A stretch of DNA of 64,000 nt from Pasteurella sp049670895 (lineage in GTDB: Bacteria; Pseudomonadota; Gammaproteobacteria; Enterobacterales; Pasteurellaceae): NCBI RefSeq assembly GCF_049670895.1, contig NZ_CP187170.1. One strand, given 5' to 3'. A model generated the notes under the pieces. It did not search any database. It was not told the origin of the DNA and saw only the letters and a list, made by a program, of their open reading frames with translations. Of the stretch, positions 52,501-59,294 are shown in pieces; positions within the stretch are counted from its first letter, which is position 1, and every line of letters begins with the position of its first letter. The translations under genes and the position numbers were made by a program.

Positions 52501-53415
52501 TATATTAGTGTTAGATTCTGTAGCTGTTTTTTCTTTACCTTCATTAGTAATAGCATGCTTTTGTTCAATTTTCTTAGCAATAATATCTAAATAAGGTAAG
52601 TCATCTGTTGCAAAACCATCTGTACCTATCGTTACCGTACCCTTAGTAACATTTAACATCATATTGTTGGGATTAATTTCGCTACTCGTAGTTGCGACAA
52701 AACGACTAGCATTAATGGTTTTCACACCATTAAGCATAATTCCATTTTGGTTAGCAATCACAAGATCAGCTTTTTGCCCTAAAACTTCTAGTGCTCCCTC
52801 AATTTTACTGATATCGGAGCCAGTTACTTGGTTTAAAATAACGCTAGCTTGCTTATCTTTGACATTTTCATTGCCTGGAATATATCCCAATAATTTTGAT
52901 TTTTCTTGCTCTTTACTGTTATTAAATACAGCCCCGTTAGGCACACTGAATTTATGGAAACGGTTATCTGAAATCCCTTGGTTATTTGGCTTAGCAATAT
53001 CAATAACAAGAACGTTATTCTCAGATCGATAGATTTTAGTTTTATCAGTAGATGTATTATTGGATGAATCTAATTTAATATGCTCATTACTACCATTGTT
53101 AATTTCTGTTAATTTAGCCTTTTCAGTTTTCTCTGTTTCTGCCAACGCAGGAACAGAAATCACGGTCAAAAACAAAATAGAAACCTGTTTCCACGTTAGT
53201 TGCATCACGGAAGAAACAGGATTTAAGGTACTTTTTACCCATAATGAGACAGGTGAAAGGGGGTGAGCAAGAAGGGGAGGTTCCTCCGCTTCGGATTCTG
53301 TGGTGGTTTCTGAATCTGATGATCCATTGCTGATAGCAGAATTAATACATTCTGCAACAGGCACAAGACAGCCTTTCACTTTACTGAAAATAAGTTTGTA
53401 ACGATTTTTGTTCAT
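40573..53415 (-). CDS. Giant TpsA exoprotein with two Fic domains and a YopT-like protease (IbpA/PfhB2 type)
   Basis: A 4,280-residue two-partner-secretion exoprotein. In order: extended signal peptide (MNKNRYKLIFSKVKGCLVPVAE, hydrophobic core near 75-90); TPS secretion domain (~110-330) with VIANQNGIMLNG; filamentous-haemagglutinin beta-helix to ~900; an acidic Ser-rich stretch (~1000-1060); a Glu/Lys/Gln coiled coil (~1105-1265); a second haemagglutinin region with the VNGKDVFVPQVYF signature ahead of it; a tyrosine/proline-motif region (~2220-2720); two Fic domains with HPFAEGNGR (catalytic H2990 and H3461); a C58 cysteine protease like YopT (C3657, H3780, D3795); and a C-terminal tail with three EPVYADLQF repeats. 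Histophilus IbpA and Pasteurella PfhB2 share this plan: Fic AMPylates Rho GTPases and YopT cuts them from membranes. Activity of this protein is inferred. It is exported by the TpsB gene just upstream. Confidence 0.96.
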   Translation of the reverse strand: MNKNRYKLIFSKVKGCLVPVAECINSAISNGSSDSETTTESEAEEPPLLAHPLSPVSLWVKSTLNPVSSVMQLTWKQVSILFLTVISVPALAETEKTEKAKLTEINNGSNEHIKLDSSNNTSTDKTKIYRSENNVLVIDIAKPNNQGISDNRFHKFSVPNGAVFNNSKEQEKSKLLGYIPGNENVKDKQASVILNQVTGSDISKIEGALEVLGQKADLVIANQNGIMLNGVKTINASRFVATTSSEINPNNMMLNVTKGTVTIGTDGFATDDLPYLDIIAKKIEQKHAITNEGKEKTATESNTNITFIAGNSEYNLTNHSLVEGKGIDAQGQLAITGASTGAMHGKSIKLIVTDNGAGVKHDGIILSEGDIHIELHDGDLDLGNTAQLTESVLDKKVQAKNKFDVKDAKRTTIGSELRAKEIKITANETKLKDGVEIRANQTANISSKASLSIGKNAKLVANDVNTTTGSLTNDGRIYGRNVTVDADNLLNNKEIVAEEKLTIDTKGKEFSVDEHGYEVLRLLKSSASLKSGFINKGIIESKKDATLNFKGNTSFLVQDDKFITVGTNLTINAQNVEIDKQDIQLGANLTINANNSFINHKGVLASGQTLTINAKNGSIYNIGGTLGAAKSLQLTAKSTNERMGNIVNQEDALFHTLGNMSLEADRSVYNISNIYAKDKLTVKARDLINDVRLSGKVSYQTLGSSRYYDISRVANHGWHVNVYQLNLNLQEQDKADIQVIKMGAIRSDGDFDFKGIKAENVESKTQLVNHGLINVKNTFKAEADQIVNNMKGFDQNALTTVFKNPAKIYIHYQPRARYIWTALSGNATREFNSLESFLDALFSPSPITSSASYSAENFSAYEILRHVEHSPIYKKAMAQVFGAEWHDNSYEDMKKAWKAFKENPTNFTYYPTEKARILAGTLEGKVKDLKNSETSQYGRFDGNIQIGKHQLTLPSVEFKPEFSDKERLEADDIDLSDILALLETPNLFIDNSVQLEKEREEEDLLLSPDLDSEEGESVNDNETESSSNIDKESELSNEGKSTDESGVDNDSKGNKPPRTDRTVDYLNPDEFFENGYLLNTLLKKLGYKELVTTDYFNRAKNLIAIGELNNSLDKDINSIQNELQALFEKEQKEYKDSLKVQAEKALAQKEKQQEKRLEESKQEEKRQEQDKVAKQAEIAKEIKQAEEISKKEKELEIQIQAKEKQQQEEKRVAEEKKQAEQQKKAEEKAAKEKLEVEQQKAYEETARHEADASKNSLLKAIDDDRPKVETDPLYRTKLKYINQDEYAGANYFFNKLGLDTKGNQKVNVLGDNYFDHQLITRTIEKKTDNRLNQKYNLTDVDLVKKLMDNSTSQAKELDLKLGASLTKEQQAKLTEDIIWYVKTKVNGKDVFVPQVYFASETLADAKKLQGLGTGVISAGEVNIKAENVVNTGTLAGTKLNVEASNKIQNKGSILSTKETRLVGHKGIENLSRSFANDELGVTAQRSEIRTEGHLHLETDKDASIDVQASDIKAKSGFVKTGDLNLKDTHNTKHSYHETFSPSSLQLTEMNIGGIKVPILSMSSASSHSEHKSEATSVGSKLSIDQLHLAVEKDVNQVGSDLEAKRISGIVKGNYNTEAGKNIKHSEQEDYSSQLVASAHASGGGTSVRYDYNSKDGGKASVGVPTNHTGVGADAGISITHTKEKETLLTHTNSELQVESGKLHVLGHADIGGVDINTKLPADVQSKATNDTAASHKDNTANSQQGATQPSTANKANEAPALNALSEAEIAELMSEKSQAYFEEQAKKAPDAKGFELSAKEIKSSKQKDQYDHESERTSFKIGPEIEAHSAIADMVSHLVKEYRDAQNGIKQDGTVALQQASDVLNIITGDLAGSSAKLAVERNRETKRTTETGDIVTKIGGKVTLSAHGGSVELKNVRSDENTDLTLKAKEDVNILAGEKTRETQETASRQKLAHGVNAGCSMMTGACTAGVSTSLEGSESYTYENEKTHNNSVLQGQNIKIEAGRDLNLVSSNIDANNVDLKVEGKTNVVSKQDTLQKTTHGFDYSVSAGVALSSATIATPTGNIGGGYTNETETARTVNQQAGIKANKLTGQINDLNLEGGHIVSKDNSKDLKVKGNVTTKALHDQHDKDGGSFGLSVGISERGTTAFNIRGGRSDQKHYNATQNATISGVDTSKANVSGQVNTDLAKAKNVTRDDTYASTQFSFEVADIVELGQKAKNRLTTPKAGNDDAPSASFRSRPVADETDSVSVKNPIYESADAVVQTPRKNADNVELVDNPLYGATPRAKATEAENNLAKSHDYEEIPAGVYNKVGDSSSDLARNRAAKTDDHIYAEIGDPTYSTIGDKNADVRRNQSAVTTEYAEAGQPRARRANDPLPELPGQTKAKVATETSENIYAEIADSKAKRALPATPDAQAKTPSVDSTYATVEAPKAKVADSDYATITEPKAKSIDSTYATVEAPKAKVTDSDYATIAEPKAKSIDSTYATVEAPKAKVADSDYATIAEPKAKSIDSTYATVDAPKAKVADSDYATIAEPKERKARNANDPLPELPGQSKGKVATEVDSADHIYAEIADNSKAKRPLPDVPESKAKRPLPDTPESKAKVQVSDSEGDYATINPAPKAGQAQDAEVAETLQPRSKANSAESDYETIPAADNAATANTGSAGFRRVGNTDNADSHVEPKVRSVSEENSAANASAPKAKAEDGVDNTQAVAKSEKAEKSFLSKVKDFFTGGSNKEKKAKATKPAQEEAQAQVATKPNYDGLEDNLNLKNLLDLEGQRNEAFESNVLKNPEFLAEAREAAKKYIPEATIKQMGNSPEFDDILTEGARKVEKRINDAVSFKPSVEEFNDIQGLVKQLPKGDVIDDVNVKTLSITEALAETSKTIQRNPKLKEEVQGAIEEFLKSSQGKDLTVEMIEKLNHGLRPDEGADRLLYKKETLTKENAVFSSPEAAKIQLGETVDFINRAKQQGVEPSVLAGLVYQRLIAYHPFAEGNGRMARVIVNKLLLDAGYPPFTKFSPEFETQIIPQTNSTAKSATSTEVVKEFLTELGKKTLPEVAEQPRVKAAVEVENNDVASTLKPRSASTSAEGDYATIPANDVVDTPRPRSNSVSEESADVSAKTKQVEDIYATVNKSPEARAKANAKADEALAKNPIVKVQVEDDDVPPALPIRPELKDAAGINSKSKVKSEDTASSAEKTSFFGKIKQLFTGSESSKSAKAAKQEDTTNAKPNYDGLEDSVNLKNLLDLEGKRNEAFETNVLKNAEFLAEAREAAKKYIPEATIKQMGNSPEFDDILTEGARKVEKRINDAVTFKPTVEEFSEIQGLVKQLPKGDVIEDVNVKTQSITEALAETSKTIQRNPKLKEEVQGAIEEFLKSSQGKDLTVEMIEKLNHGLRPDEGADRQLYKKETLTKENAVFSSPEASKIQLSETVDFINQARSQGVEPSVLAGLVYQRLIAYHPFAEGNGRMARVIVNKLLLDAGYPPFTKFNSEFETQIIPQTNTTAKSATSSEVVKEFLTELGKKGDAIQKPVAKPAEQNSVETNRTLEQAIGAAAFRKANVETEQPKAAVPTADAKAEVSKPVSERVQQKELIEQSRGVLKQVQDQFQPLKVKHKIDDVRSSVEQYGGEVSFKYAQSKGEVYKEIVKHVETQHGVCESTCAHWIANKVSNQGDDFWNTLYEGGKKGHLKQETIDSIKKLQTEFMNSGSATQQFKLTDSWLQEQGVVPKEKKVGNASRRDEVAGTVSKTDISALTKAILDTGSDNSGVKKISINLEGGSHTVSAAVQGEKVVFFDPNFGEMTFPSHKQFESWLKGAFWEKSGYAGKKDGKRFFNVVNYELPADAEKPKAATKPVVANEQDVPSKKHGFSNPFRSKGKDNAEGPKIEHLGGSADKDAFYFPLDKIVTKDRGISKDMKVNLENIKKAFNPKDKHYNSSEAKNLRAMYEQDPTMSSTRFVIGNQVIENPFKSQDLQAYIQKHHVKTPDVAAKTAKPLPALPTGKVATEQNAAPAVAKKPVQPPKPKAQGNQPADPNAIYAQVNKKKAQSADKVEGFYSESQLKTRSDKIVEQVSHVPTTEPVYADLQFRHNGKAKVHQGSSEVVYDEVATKVKGQAPKTAEKPQKPQPQLSKGFIPESQLKTRSDKIVEQVSHVPTTEPVYADLQFRHNGKAKVHQGSSEVVYDEVATKVKGQAPKTAEKPQKPQLSKGFIPESQLKTRSDKIVEQVSHVPTTEPVYADLQFQAGKTQRVISSQQETIYEEVGKKPQEEPIYQNVIRKGVNHK
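40650..41275. repeat. Three tandem 228-234-bp repeats encoding EPVYA motifs
   Basis: Each unit encodes about 76-78 residues starting SQLKTRSDKIVEQVSHV and containing EPVYADLQF; EPVYA lies at residues 4231, 4155 and 4077. The spacing between the DNA copies is 228 and 234 bases. Two full units also carry EVVYDEVATK. The last, partial unit changes to ETIYEEVGKK and EPIYQNV just before the stop. Confidence 0.92.
41880..42650 (-). other. YopT-like (C58) cysteine protease domain of the exoprotein
   Basis: The catalytic triad is visible: C3657 in GVCESTCAHW (a tryptophan seven residues after the cysteine, as in AvrPphB), H3780 in GGSHTVSAA and D3795 in FFDPNFGE, 15 residues after the histidine. Spacing is close to YopT. 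Family members cleave prenylated Rho GTPases or other host proteins. Domain limits are approximate. Confidence 0.85.
42837..43727 (-). other. Second Fic domain module of the exoprotein
   Basis: Residues ~3230-3528. The core motif HPFAEGNGRMAR holds the catalytic histidine H3461, followed by a helix. The preceding arm begins NLKNLLDLEG. DNA and protein are closely related to the module at 44,250-45,140, offset by exactly 1,413 bases (471 residues). Confidence 0.9.
44250..45140 (-). other. First Fic domain module of the exoprotein
   Basis: Residues ~2758-3058 with HPFAEGNGRMAR and catalytic histidine H2990. All residues of the Fic consensus HPFx(D/E)GNGRxxR are present. It differs from the second copy by scattered substitutions, for example LLYKKE versus QLYKKE and FINRAKQQG versus FINQARSQG. 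Long stretches of DNA are identical between the modules, so duplication or gene conversion is recent. Confidence 0.9.
45810..46150. repeat. 90-bp tandem repeats encoding alternating STYATV and SDYATI
   Basis: Four units of 30 residues, each encoding one STYATV and one SDYATI hexamer linked by APKAK and EPKAK. Tyrosines fall at residues 2427 to 2532 every 15 residues, eight in all. Identical landmarks recur at 90-base steps (for example GCATAAGTGCTGTCGATTG-like blocks near 45,863, 45,953 and 46,043). Copy number could change by slippage without breaking the frame. Confidence 0.92.
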
Positions 53416-53442
53416 ACTAAGTTAATCCTTCAACTTAAAATA

Positions 53443-55167
53443 TTAAAAAGACACAGAAGCACTGAAGTAATACACAGGTTTCTTGTGAGATTGTCCGACG
53501 TTTCCTACGCCATTGATTGGTTTTGCATAAGTCATGGAGAGAGCAAGTAATTTCACTTGTGCTTTCACGCCGAATGCAAAGCCAGAAAGTGTGTCTGTTT
53601 TATGAGATTGTTTTACGTGAACCTGACCAATATCTAACCCAAAGAAAGGAGAAATTTGGGATAAATACGCTTTTTGTGGGTAAAAAGGCACTGTCAATGT
53701 TTGCGATAAGTAAGCACCGCTGTCTCCTGAAGCAGCACCGCCTTTGAAACCTCTGATGGTATATTCATCACCCAGTGAAAATTGGTTTTCAGAGTACAAA
53801 CTATCAAATCCATATTGTGCACCAATACGCAATTGATAATTCATCGCACGGTTAAACAAAGATATTGGACGTTGCCAGTTGATACTTCCTGACAATAATT
53901 TTAAGGTTTTTTCACCTTGACTATCGAAAGCAGAGTAATTTGCCCCAAACCATCTTAAGCCATTGGCATAAGAAATATCGCTATATAACTTGCCGTAGCC
54001 CAAGTTTGTGACATAGGACAACCCGACATTCACTTTATTATTGTGGTAATCACCAATTTGAATATCGCTGAAAAAACTCACGCGTTTTTTAAACTCAAGC
54101 TCACCATATGCCGATAAAATGGTGTCTTTATTGCGTAATAACACACGGGTTAACTTCATGGTTGCGGTTTGCGTTTTACCTGATGAAGAATAGGCATCAA
54201 TGGTACCTTGCAAGCCTTTTTTATACTCCGATTCAGAGACCTTAAGTTCTAGAGTTGAAAACGAAAACGGTTGGGTATAAGACAAAGAATAATTGCGTTG
54301 TTGATTAATTTTGCTTTGTTTATAAAAACGATAGCCCGTTGAAAAATTCCAACGGTCGTTGGTGCCTAACATATCGCTCCAGACCACGTTCATCGTAGCC
54401 TGATTACGCCCATTCGCATTATTACCCGTACCTGAATTATTCACACTCAAAGTCAGATCAGGCAAAATCGTGCGTTGTCTTTCAATGTTTAAATTCGATA
54501 GCCCTTTTTCTTCTGCGGCAACTACATTAACTTTGGCACTTTTATTGGTGGTATTTAAGATTTCCACCATTTGGTCAACATCATGAATGCTCAGTAATTT
54601 ACCTTTTAAATTCGGCAATACCGAAACCATGGCTTTGTCTTTAAAGGCAGATGCCTTTTCACCTTCCACCAAAATGTCATTAACGGTTCCCCATAACACG
54701 ACAAATTGCAAATCACCATTTTGAATTTTGGCATTTTTCAAGCCAATGACACTGGTGACATAACCTGAACGATAGAGAACATCGGTTAAATCTTTAACCA
54801 ATTGAAACACGACTTTTGTCGAAAGCGGTTTACCCTGATAAGCCTGAATGACAGGGCCAAAATCCAAGGACACCTTTTCGCCAGATAAATCGATGCTAAT
54901 GCTGGTGATCTGTTGTTTCGTGTTGGTAGGAAGATCGTTTAGTGAGGGGCTTTTTTCCTCTATGGCTTGTTGATTTTCTAAAAATTGTTCGGCTTTTTCG
55001 AAATTTTTGTCTACATTTTCAAATTGTTCTTTGTTTTTTAAACGTAACAATTCTTCTGTGAGGGGATTGTCTTGGTTTGCGTAGGCAATGGTTGAATGCC
55101 CGAAAAGAAAAGCAGCTGAACAGCTTAAAACGAGACGATTTAATTTTGGATACTTATATTTTCTCAT
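53443..55167 (-). CDS. TpsB outer-membrane transporter for the exoprotein (LspB/FhaC family)
   Basis: This Omp85-superfamily protein secretes its TpsA partner through the outer membrane by recognising the TPS domain. From the ATG at 55,167 (GGAGATTTT upstream) it has 574 residues: signal peptide cut near AYA30-NQ, a Glu/Lys-rich segment, two POTRA domains (about 90-245), and a 16-strand barrel with the conserved IRGFKGGAASGDSGAY motif of loop L6. The C-terminus FSASVSF is barrel-like. It lies 27 bases upstream of the exoprotein gene, so the two form one operon. A start at 55,245 would add 26 residues without a signal sequence. Confidence 0.95.
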   Translation of the reverse strand: MRKYKYPKLNRLVLSCSAAFLFGHSTIAYANQDNPLTEELLRLKNKEQFENVDKNFEKAEQFLENQQAIEEKSPSLNDLPTNTKQQITSISIDLSGEKVSLDFGPVIQAYQGKPLSTKVVFQLVKDLTDVLYRSGYVTSVIGLKNAKIQNGDLQFVVLWGTVNDILVEGEKASAFKDKAMVSVLPNLKGKLLSIHDVDQMVEILNTTNKSAKVNVVAAEEKGLSNLNIERQRTILPDLTLSVNNSGTGNNANGRNQATMNVVWSDMLGTNDRWNFSTGYRFYKQSKINQQRNYSLSYTQPFSFSTLELKVSESEYKKGLQGTIDAYSSSGKTQTATMKLTRVLLRNKDTILSAYGELEFKKRVSFFSDIQIGDYHNNKVNVGLSYVTNLGYGKLYSDISYANGLRWFGANYSAFDSQGEKTLKLLSGSINWQRPISLFNRAMNYQLRIGAQYGFDSLYSENQFSLGDEYTIRGFKGGAASGDSGAYLSQTLTVPFYPQKAYLSQISPFFGLDIGQVHVKQSHKTDTLSGFAFGVKAQVKLLALSMTYAKPINGVGNVGQSHKKPVYYFSASVSF

Positions 55168-55484
55168 AAAATCTCCATATTTTAACGAGTGAAGAAATTT
55201 TACTACAAAAAAATAACCTATTTCAAAATAAAGTGGTTGTACCACACAAAATATATTGAAAGAGAAAATGAGAATATCGCAATAAATGCCTTATTTAAAA
55301 CCAAAAAAGTAAAAAATTTAATCATTTTTCAAAATTAATTACTTTATAAAAATAATTTATGCGTTAAATAAAAAGTTATTATTGTTTAAATTTAGGTCAG
55401 TTATCCAAGCATTTTAATCGGTTATTATTTATCAAAATAAACCTTATTAAACAATATGTTACGAAGATAAACCAAAGAATGGAA
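55168..55484. other. AT-rich spacer upstream of the exoprotein operon
   Basis: A 317-base spacer between the tpsB start and the menH stop. A promoter candidate lies at 55,197-55,226. No terminator for menH was recognised with confidence and no reading frame looks real. Confidence 0.45.
55197..55226 (-). promoter_or_regulatory. Candidate promoter of the tpsB-exoprotein operon
   Basis: Read leftward, TTGAAA (55,221-55,226) and TAAAAT (55,197-55,202) are 18 bases apart and would give a leader of about 23 bases before the ATG at 55,167. Confidence 0.45.
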
Positions 55485-56225
55485 TTAATTTTTGAACAGT
55501 TTTTCTAATTGACTTGCAAATATTTCAGGTTGCTCCCTGTGTGCATTATGTCCTGCATCTTTGATCAAAATCAAATTTAATTTTGATTCCAAGGCAATGC
55601 GTTTAAATTTGACATCATACTCGCCACAGAAATAATAAATTGGCAACGCAAACGTTTGCGTCTTTTGTTTTAAATCGGGTTGTTTCGCCAAACTGGTTGC
55701 ATTTAACATTTGAGCAATATTTTTTCCACAATATTTTGTGCGTTTTTCAATCAAACTATCTCGTTCAGCTTGTGTTAAATGTGAAAAAACCGCTTGTTGA
55801 TACCAATCATTCAAGACAACATGAGCAGGTTCATTGGCAAAACGGGTTGCCCACTGCTGATCTTGTTGCCAACGAGCCTGTTTTTCTTCCAAAGAAGATA
55901 AACCTAAGTTTGCCCCTTCTAAAATCAGTCCTTTTAAATGAGGTTGCCATGCGGCTGATGTAAGGTATTCCAATGCATAATAAAGAGCGATTCTTCCCCC
56001 TAAAGAATACCCCACTAAATAAAAGGGTTGATCACCCACTTTTTGTTGAAGTTGCTGCTCAAGATATTGGCTGGTTTGTGTAAAATCTGTCACCTCATAG
56101 TCGATTGCGTCACCGTGTAAAGGCAAATCCAACGCAATACAGTGAAAGTGCGGGAGTTTTTCAATAACGTTTTGCCAATCTTCTTTGCTGCCTAAAAGCC
56201 CGTGTAAAAAAACGAAAGTGCTCAT
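55485..56225 (-). CDS. menH: 2-succinyl-6-hydroxy-2,4-cyclohexadiene-1-carboxylate synthase (MenH)
   Basis: MenH removes pyruvate from the MenD product in menaquinone synthesis. It is an alpha/beta hydrolase of 246 residues with HGLLGSKEDW at the oxyanion site, nucleophile S74 in GYSLGGR, the aspartate in CGEYDVKF and the histidine in DAGHNAHRE. Sequence alone fits several hydrolases; position directly after menF and menD settles the call. It is separated from menD by about 55 bases that contain a hairpin. Confidence 0.92.
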   Translation of the reverse strand: MSTFVFLHGLLGSKEDWQNVIEKLPHFHCIALDLPLHGDAIDYEVTDFTQTSQYLEQQLQQKVGDQPFYLVGYSLGGRIALYYALEYLTSAAWQPHLKGLILEGANLGLSSLEEKQARWQQDQQWATRFANEPAHVVLNDWYQQAVFSHLTQAERDSLIEKRTKYCGKNIAQMLNATSLAKQPDLKQKTQTFALPIYYFCGEYDVKFKRIALESKLNLILIKDAGHNAHREQPEIFASQLEKLFKN

Positions 56226-56237
56226 ATCATGTCCTAG

Positions 56238-56268
56238 AAAAAATGCCCGCCGCAGCGAGCATTTTTTT
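56238..56268. terminator. Hairpin between menD and menH
   Basis: AAAAAATGCCCGC-CGCA-GCGAGCATTTTTTT is a near-symmetrical terminator-like hairpin inside the men operon. It would reduce read-through from menD into menH; it could also end menF-menD transcription. Confidence 0.7.
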
Positions 56269-56279
56269 GTCTTAATTGA

Positions 56280-57986
56280 TTATTCACCTATCACGGCATA
56301 ACTAATTTGATCAATTAACCGTTTGTAAATATTGCTTCCATCGCTGGCACTCACCTTAATTTCAATTAAGGTGGTTTCACGACGTGAATAGGCTTGCTTT
56401 AATACTGACCCTAAATCCGCCCATGTGTATGGACGAGCATATTTCAAGTCAAATGTAGAAGCCAATTGTGAAAACTCTAAATGATGTGGCAGACGGTAAT
56501 ATTTGTCTTTCACACTGGATTCCACTGGCAACATATCAAAAATTGCTCCACCATTATTATTGATCACGAAAATAATGGTGGGTTGACTGACCTTTTTAAA
56601 TAGTGCTAATGAATTAATGTCATACAATGCCGATAAATCCCCGATCATCGACACCACGGGTTGATTTGCCCCAATCCCAATCCCTGCTGCTGTGGCTAAT
56701 AAACCGTCAATACCACTGGCACCTCGGTTAGTATACACAGGATAACCTTCTGGCAATTTGGCAAGGGCATCCACTAAACGCACAAACAAACTGTTGCCTA
56801 AAAATAAAATGCCATTGTTGGGTAAAATGCGATCCACATGATGAGCTAACGAAGCTTCATTAAGATTGCCTCCAACTTGTTGTTCAATAAAACCTGCACA
56901 GAATTTGGATAAAGCTAATGGTTCAAGCAACCAAGGTTTTTGACGTAACGGCGGATGTGCTCGTAACCAATGATGTACTTTGGCATTAAAACGGGTATGC
57001 GGATGATGAACAGGATCCACCGCACGATGGCTTTGCTCCACAATCCAATATTCATTTTTAAATTCCGCTAAAAATTGGTTAATCCGTTTACTAATAAAAC
57101 CCGAACCAAACTGAATGACAATATCTGCCTGCAATAATTTTTGTTTGACTGTTTGGTTTGCCAACCAAATATCCGCATAAGGTAAACTTGCCTCTACGCA
57201 AGATTGAATGTCCGTTAACGCAATCCAACCCATGGTATTTGCCCATGCAATAATGCCCATGGATTGTTCTATTGGTAAACGCCCAACGACCAACACCCCT
57301 TTCATTGTACGCCAATGATCCCAGTTGGCATGCATCATCACTTCTGTTTGTGGCGATTGGTGATCCGCCCAAGGCTTATGTTGGCTGAGCCAACGTTGTA
57401 CTGGTGCAAGCCAAGGATGTAAATCCACTTCTTCAGGGCTAGCTTCATAAAGTGGCTCGGCAAATGGCACATTAATATGCACCACACCTGTTTCACGTTT
57501 TTGTTGATAACAAGCTTGATCCAATATAGAAATCAACCAATTCACAGAATAATCTTGGCTTGGGCGAGGTAAATTAATGTTTGCCACAGGATAATCGGCA
57601 AACATATTTGGCTGTAAAATGGCTTGATTCGCACCACATTCAATTAACTCAGGTGGGCGATCTGCCGTTAAAATGATCAAGGGAAGACCTGTTTGGCGTG
57701 CTTCAATAATGGCGGGGTATAAATTCGCCGCCGCCGTGCCAGAAGTCACAATCACCGCAACGGGTTGTTTGCTGGCTTTTGCTAGCCCTAAAGCAAAAAA
57801 GCCTAAGCCACGTTCATCAAAATGCGTATGGCAAACAGCTTTACCACTTTCTTGTAAACGAACGGCTTCTAAGGTCAGTGGGGTAGAGCGAGAACCCGGT
57901 GCAATACAAAAATGTGAAACACCTTGACGGACCAAGGTTTCTAAAATCACTTTCGACCAACAACGATTAAATACACTTACTGACAT
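56280..57986 (-). CDS. menD: SEPHCHC synthase (MenD)
   Basis: MenD is a thiamine-diphosphate enzyme that joins isochorismate and 2-oxoglutarate. Visible motifs are the N-terminal RQGVSHFCIAPGSRSTPLT, the cofactor glutamate in HFDERG, and the thiamine-diphosphate/Mg motif GDLSALYDINS to NNNGG near residues 445-480. The length, 568 residues, is normal. It starts 13 bases after menF. Menaquinone serves anaerobic respiration in this group. Confidence 0.97.
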   Translation of the reverse strand: MSVSVFNRCWSKVILETLVRQGVSHFCIAPGSRSTPLTLEAVRLQESGKAVCHTHFDERGLGFFALGLAKASKQPVAVIVTSGTAAANLYPAIIEARQTGLPLIILTADRPPELIECGANQAILQPNMFADYPVANINLPRPSQDYSVNWLISILDQACYQQKRETGVVHINVPFAEPLYEASPEEVDLHPWLAPVQRWLSQHKPWADHQSPQTEVMMHANWDHWRTMKGVLVVGRLPIEQSMGIIAWANTMGWIALTDIQSCVEASLPYADIWLANQTVKQKLLQADIVIQFGSGFISKRINQFLAEFKNEYWIVEQSHRAVDPVHHPHTRFNAKVHHWLRAHPPLRQKPWLLEPLALSKFCAGFIEQQVGGNLNEASLAHHVDRILPNNGILFLGNSLFVRLVDALAKLPEGYPVYTNRGASGIDGLLATAAGIGIGANQPVVSMIGDLSALYDINSLALFKKVSQPTIIFVINNNGGAIFDMLPVESSVKDKYYRLPHHLEFSQLASTFDLKYARPYTWADLGSVLKQAYSRRETTLIEIKVSASDGSNIYKRLIDQISYAVIGE

Positions 57987-57998
57987 ATGAGTTCCCTA

Positions 57999-59294
57999 CT
58001 ATGATTTATTCTGTTGTAATAATGAAACTAAGCCGTTGGCTTTTCGTTCAATTTCTCGCCATTCTAGCAATGGAATGGAACCTTCAACAATGCCTGCCCC
58101 TGCAAACACACAGAGTTTGCTATGTTCATTGCCCTGTTCAATAAAGGCGGAGCGAATGGTAACGCAAAAATCTGCCTGTGCTGGTTGCATAACCCCCAAT
58201 ACGCCCGCATACCAAGTGCGGTCAAAATTTTCCAAGTTTTTTACGGCTTGCTTTGCCTCAATTTGGGGTAAGCCTGCAATTGCGGCGGTGGGGTGCATGG
58301 CTTGTAATAATTGATGATCACCGCAATCTGTGTTTAACACTGCAACAATTTTACGGCGTAAATGCTGGACATTGCGTAATTTTTTTAATTCCACATCCGC
58401 CACGGCAATCTCTTGAATCAATGGGGCTAAATTTTGGCAAATGCCATCCACCACAAGCTGATTTTCATAGGTATTTTTGGCGTCATGCAATAACCAATCG
58501 CCTTGCTGTTGATTTTGTGCCTCATCTTCTGTCATCAATGCCGTTCCCGCAAGTGCTTCGGTTTTTAATAAATCACCTTGGCGACGATACAACAATTCTG
58601 GGCTTGACCCCATAAAGGCTTTTTTGTCGTGCTCAGCAAACAAAAAATGGTAACAGCCTACATGATATTTTTCACTTTGTGCTAAAAAGTCGTTAACATT
58701 CAAAGGGAAGGTGGTTTTAAAACAATTTTCATTGGCTAACACAAGCTTGCTTACTTCCCCTCTTTTTATCTTCGCTAACCCTTGTTCGACCCATTCACAC
58801 CATTGTGTTTGAGTGGCTTTTTGCGACATCAAATGAATAGGTTGTGCCACGGCATCAAGTGCGGTCCATTTTTCAAAAGTTTCTAAACAGGCTAACGCTT
58901 GAGCCTTTTCTTCAGAAAATCGTGTGGCATCCACAAATAAAGACACCTTTAAACCTGCTTGAGTTTGTTTTAATAAAAGGCGTGGCAAAATAAAGCACGT
59001 TTCCCCATAAAATTGCACCCCGCCCACCAACGGCAGATTTTGGCTTTGCATAAAGGTGTGAGCCTGATTCACATCGGAAAATGAACAGACTTTCCCAATC
59101 GCAGCCCATTTGGCTGAATTATCCCGAATATTGAGATAAAACTGCGGATAAACTTGCTGAGCTTTCAACCAAGACAATAACACAATAGCAGATTCCATTT
59201 GTGCGTGAAATACGGCGATTTCCCCTTGTTTACTGGGTTGGTAAGCTTGAAGTTGAGCAATCAGGTTCGCTTTAATTAATTGCAAGTTATCCAT
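57999..59294 (-). CDS. menF: Isochorismate synthase (MenF)
   Basis: MenF converts chorismate to isochorismate, the entry step of menaquinone synthesis. The chorismate-binding domain fills the C-terminal two thirds and contains KLVLANE, GSSPELLYRR, LAGTALM, HLRRKI, HPTAAIAGLP, and FCVTIRSAF with CVFAGAGIVEGS at the end. The 431 residues are usual for the family. First gene of leftward menF-menD-menH. Confidence 0.96.
   Translation of the reverse strand: MDNLQLIKANLIAQLQAYQPSKQGEIAVFHAQMESAIVLLSWLKAQQVYPQFYLNIRDNSAKWAAIGKVCSFSDVNQAHTFMQSQNLPLVGGVQFYGETCFILPRLLLKQTQAGLKVSLFVDATRFSEEKAQALACLETFEKWTALDAVAQPIHLMSQKATQTQWCEWVEQGLAKIKRGEVSKLVLANENCFKTTFPLNVNDFLAQSEKYHVGCYHFLFAEHDKKAFMGSSPELLYRRQGDLLKTEALAGTALMTEDEAQNQQQGDWLLHDAKNTYENQLVVDGICQNLAPLIQEIAVADVELKKLRNVQHLRRKIVAVLNTDCGDHQLLQAMHPTAAIAGLPQIEAKQAVKNLENFDRTWYAGVLGVMQPAQADFCVTIRSAFIEQGNEHSKLCVFAGAGIVEGSIPLLEWREIERKANGLVSLLQQNKS

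Noticed and set aside
40573..53415. Contact-dependent inhibition (CdiA) toxin
   Set aside because: No VENN-type pretoxin motif, no variable toxin tip and no small immunity gene downstream of the stop; the C-terminus instead holds Fic, protease and EPVYA repeats.
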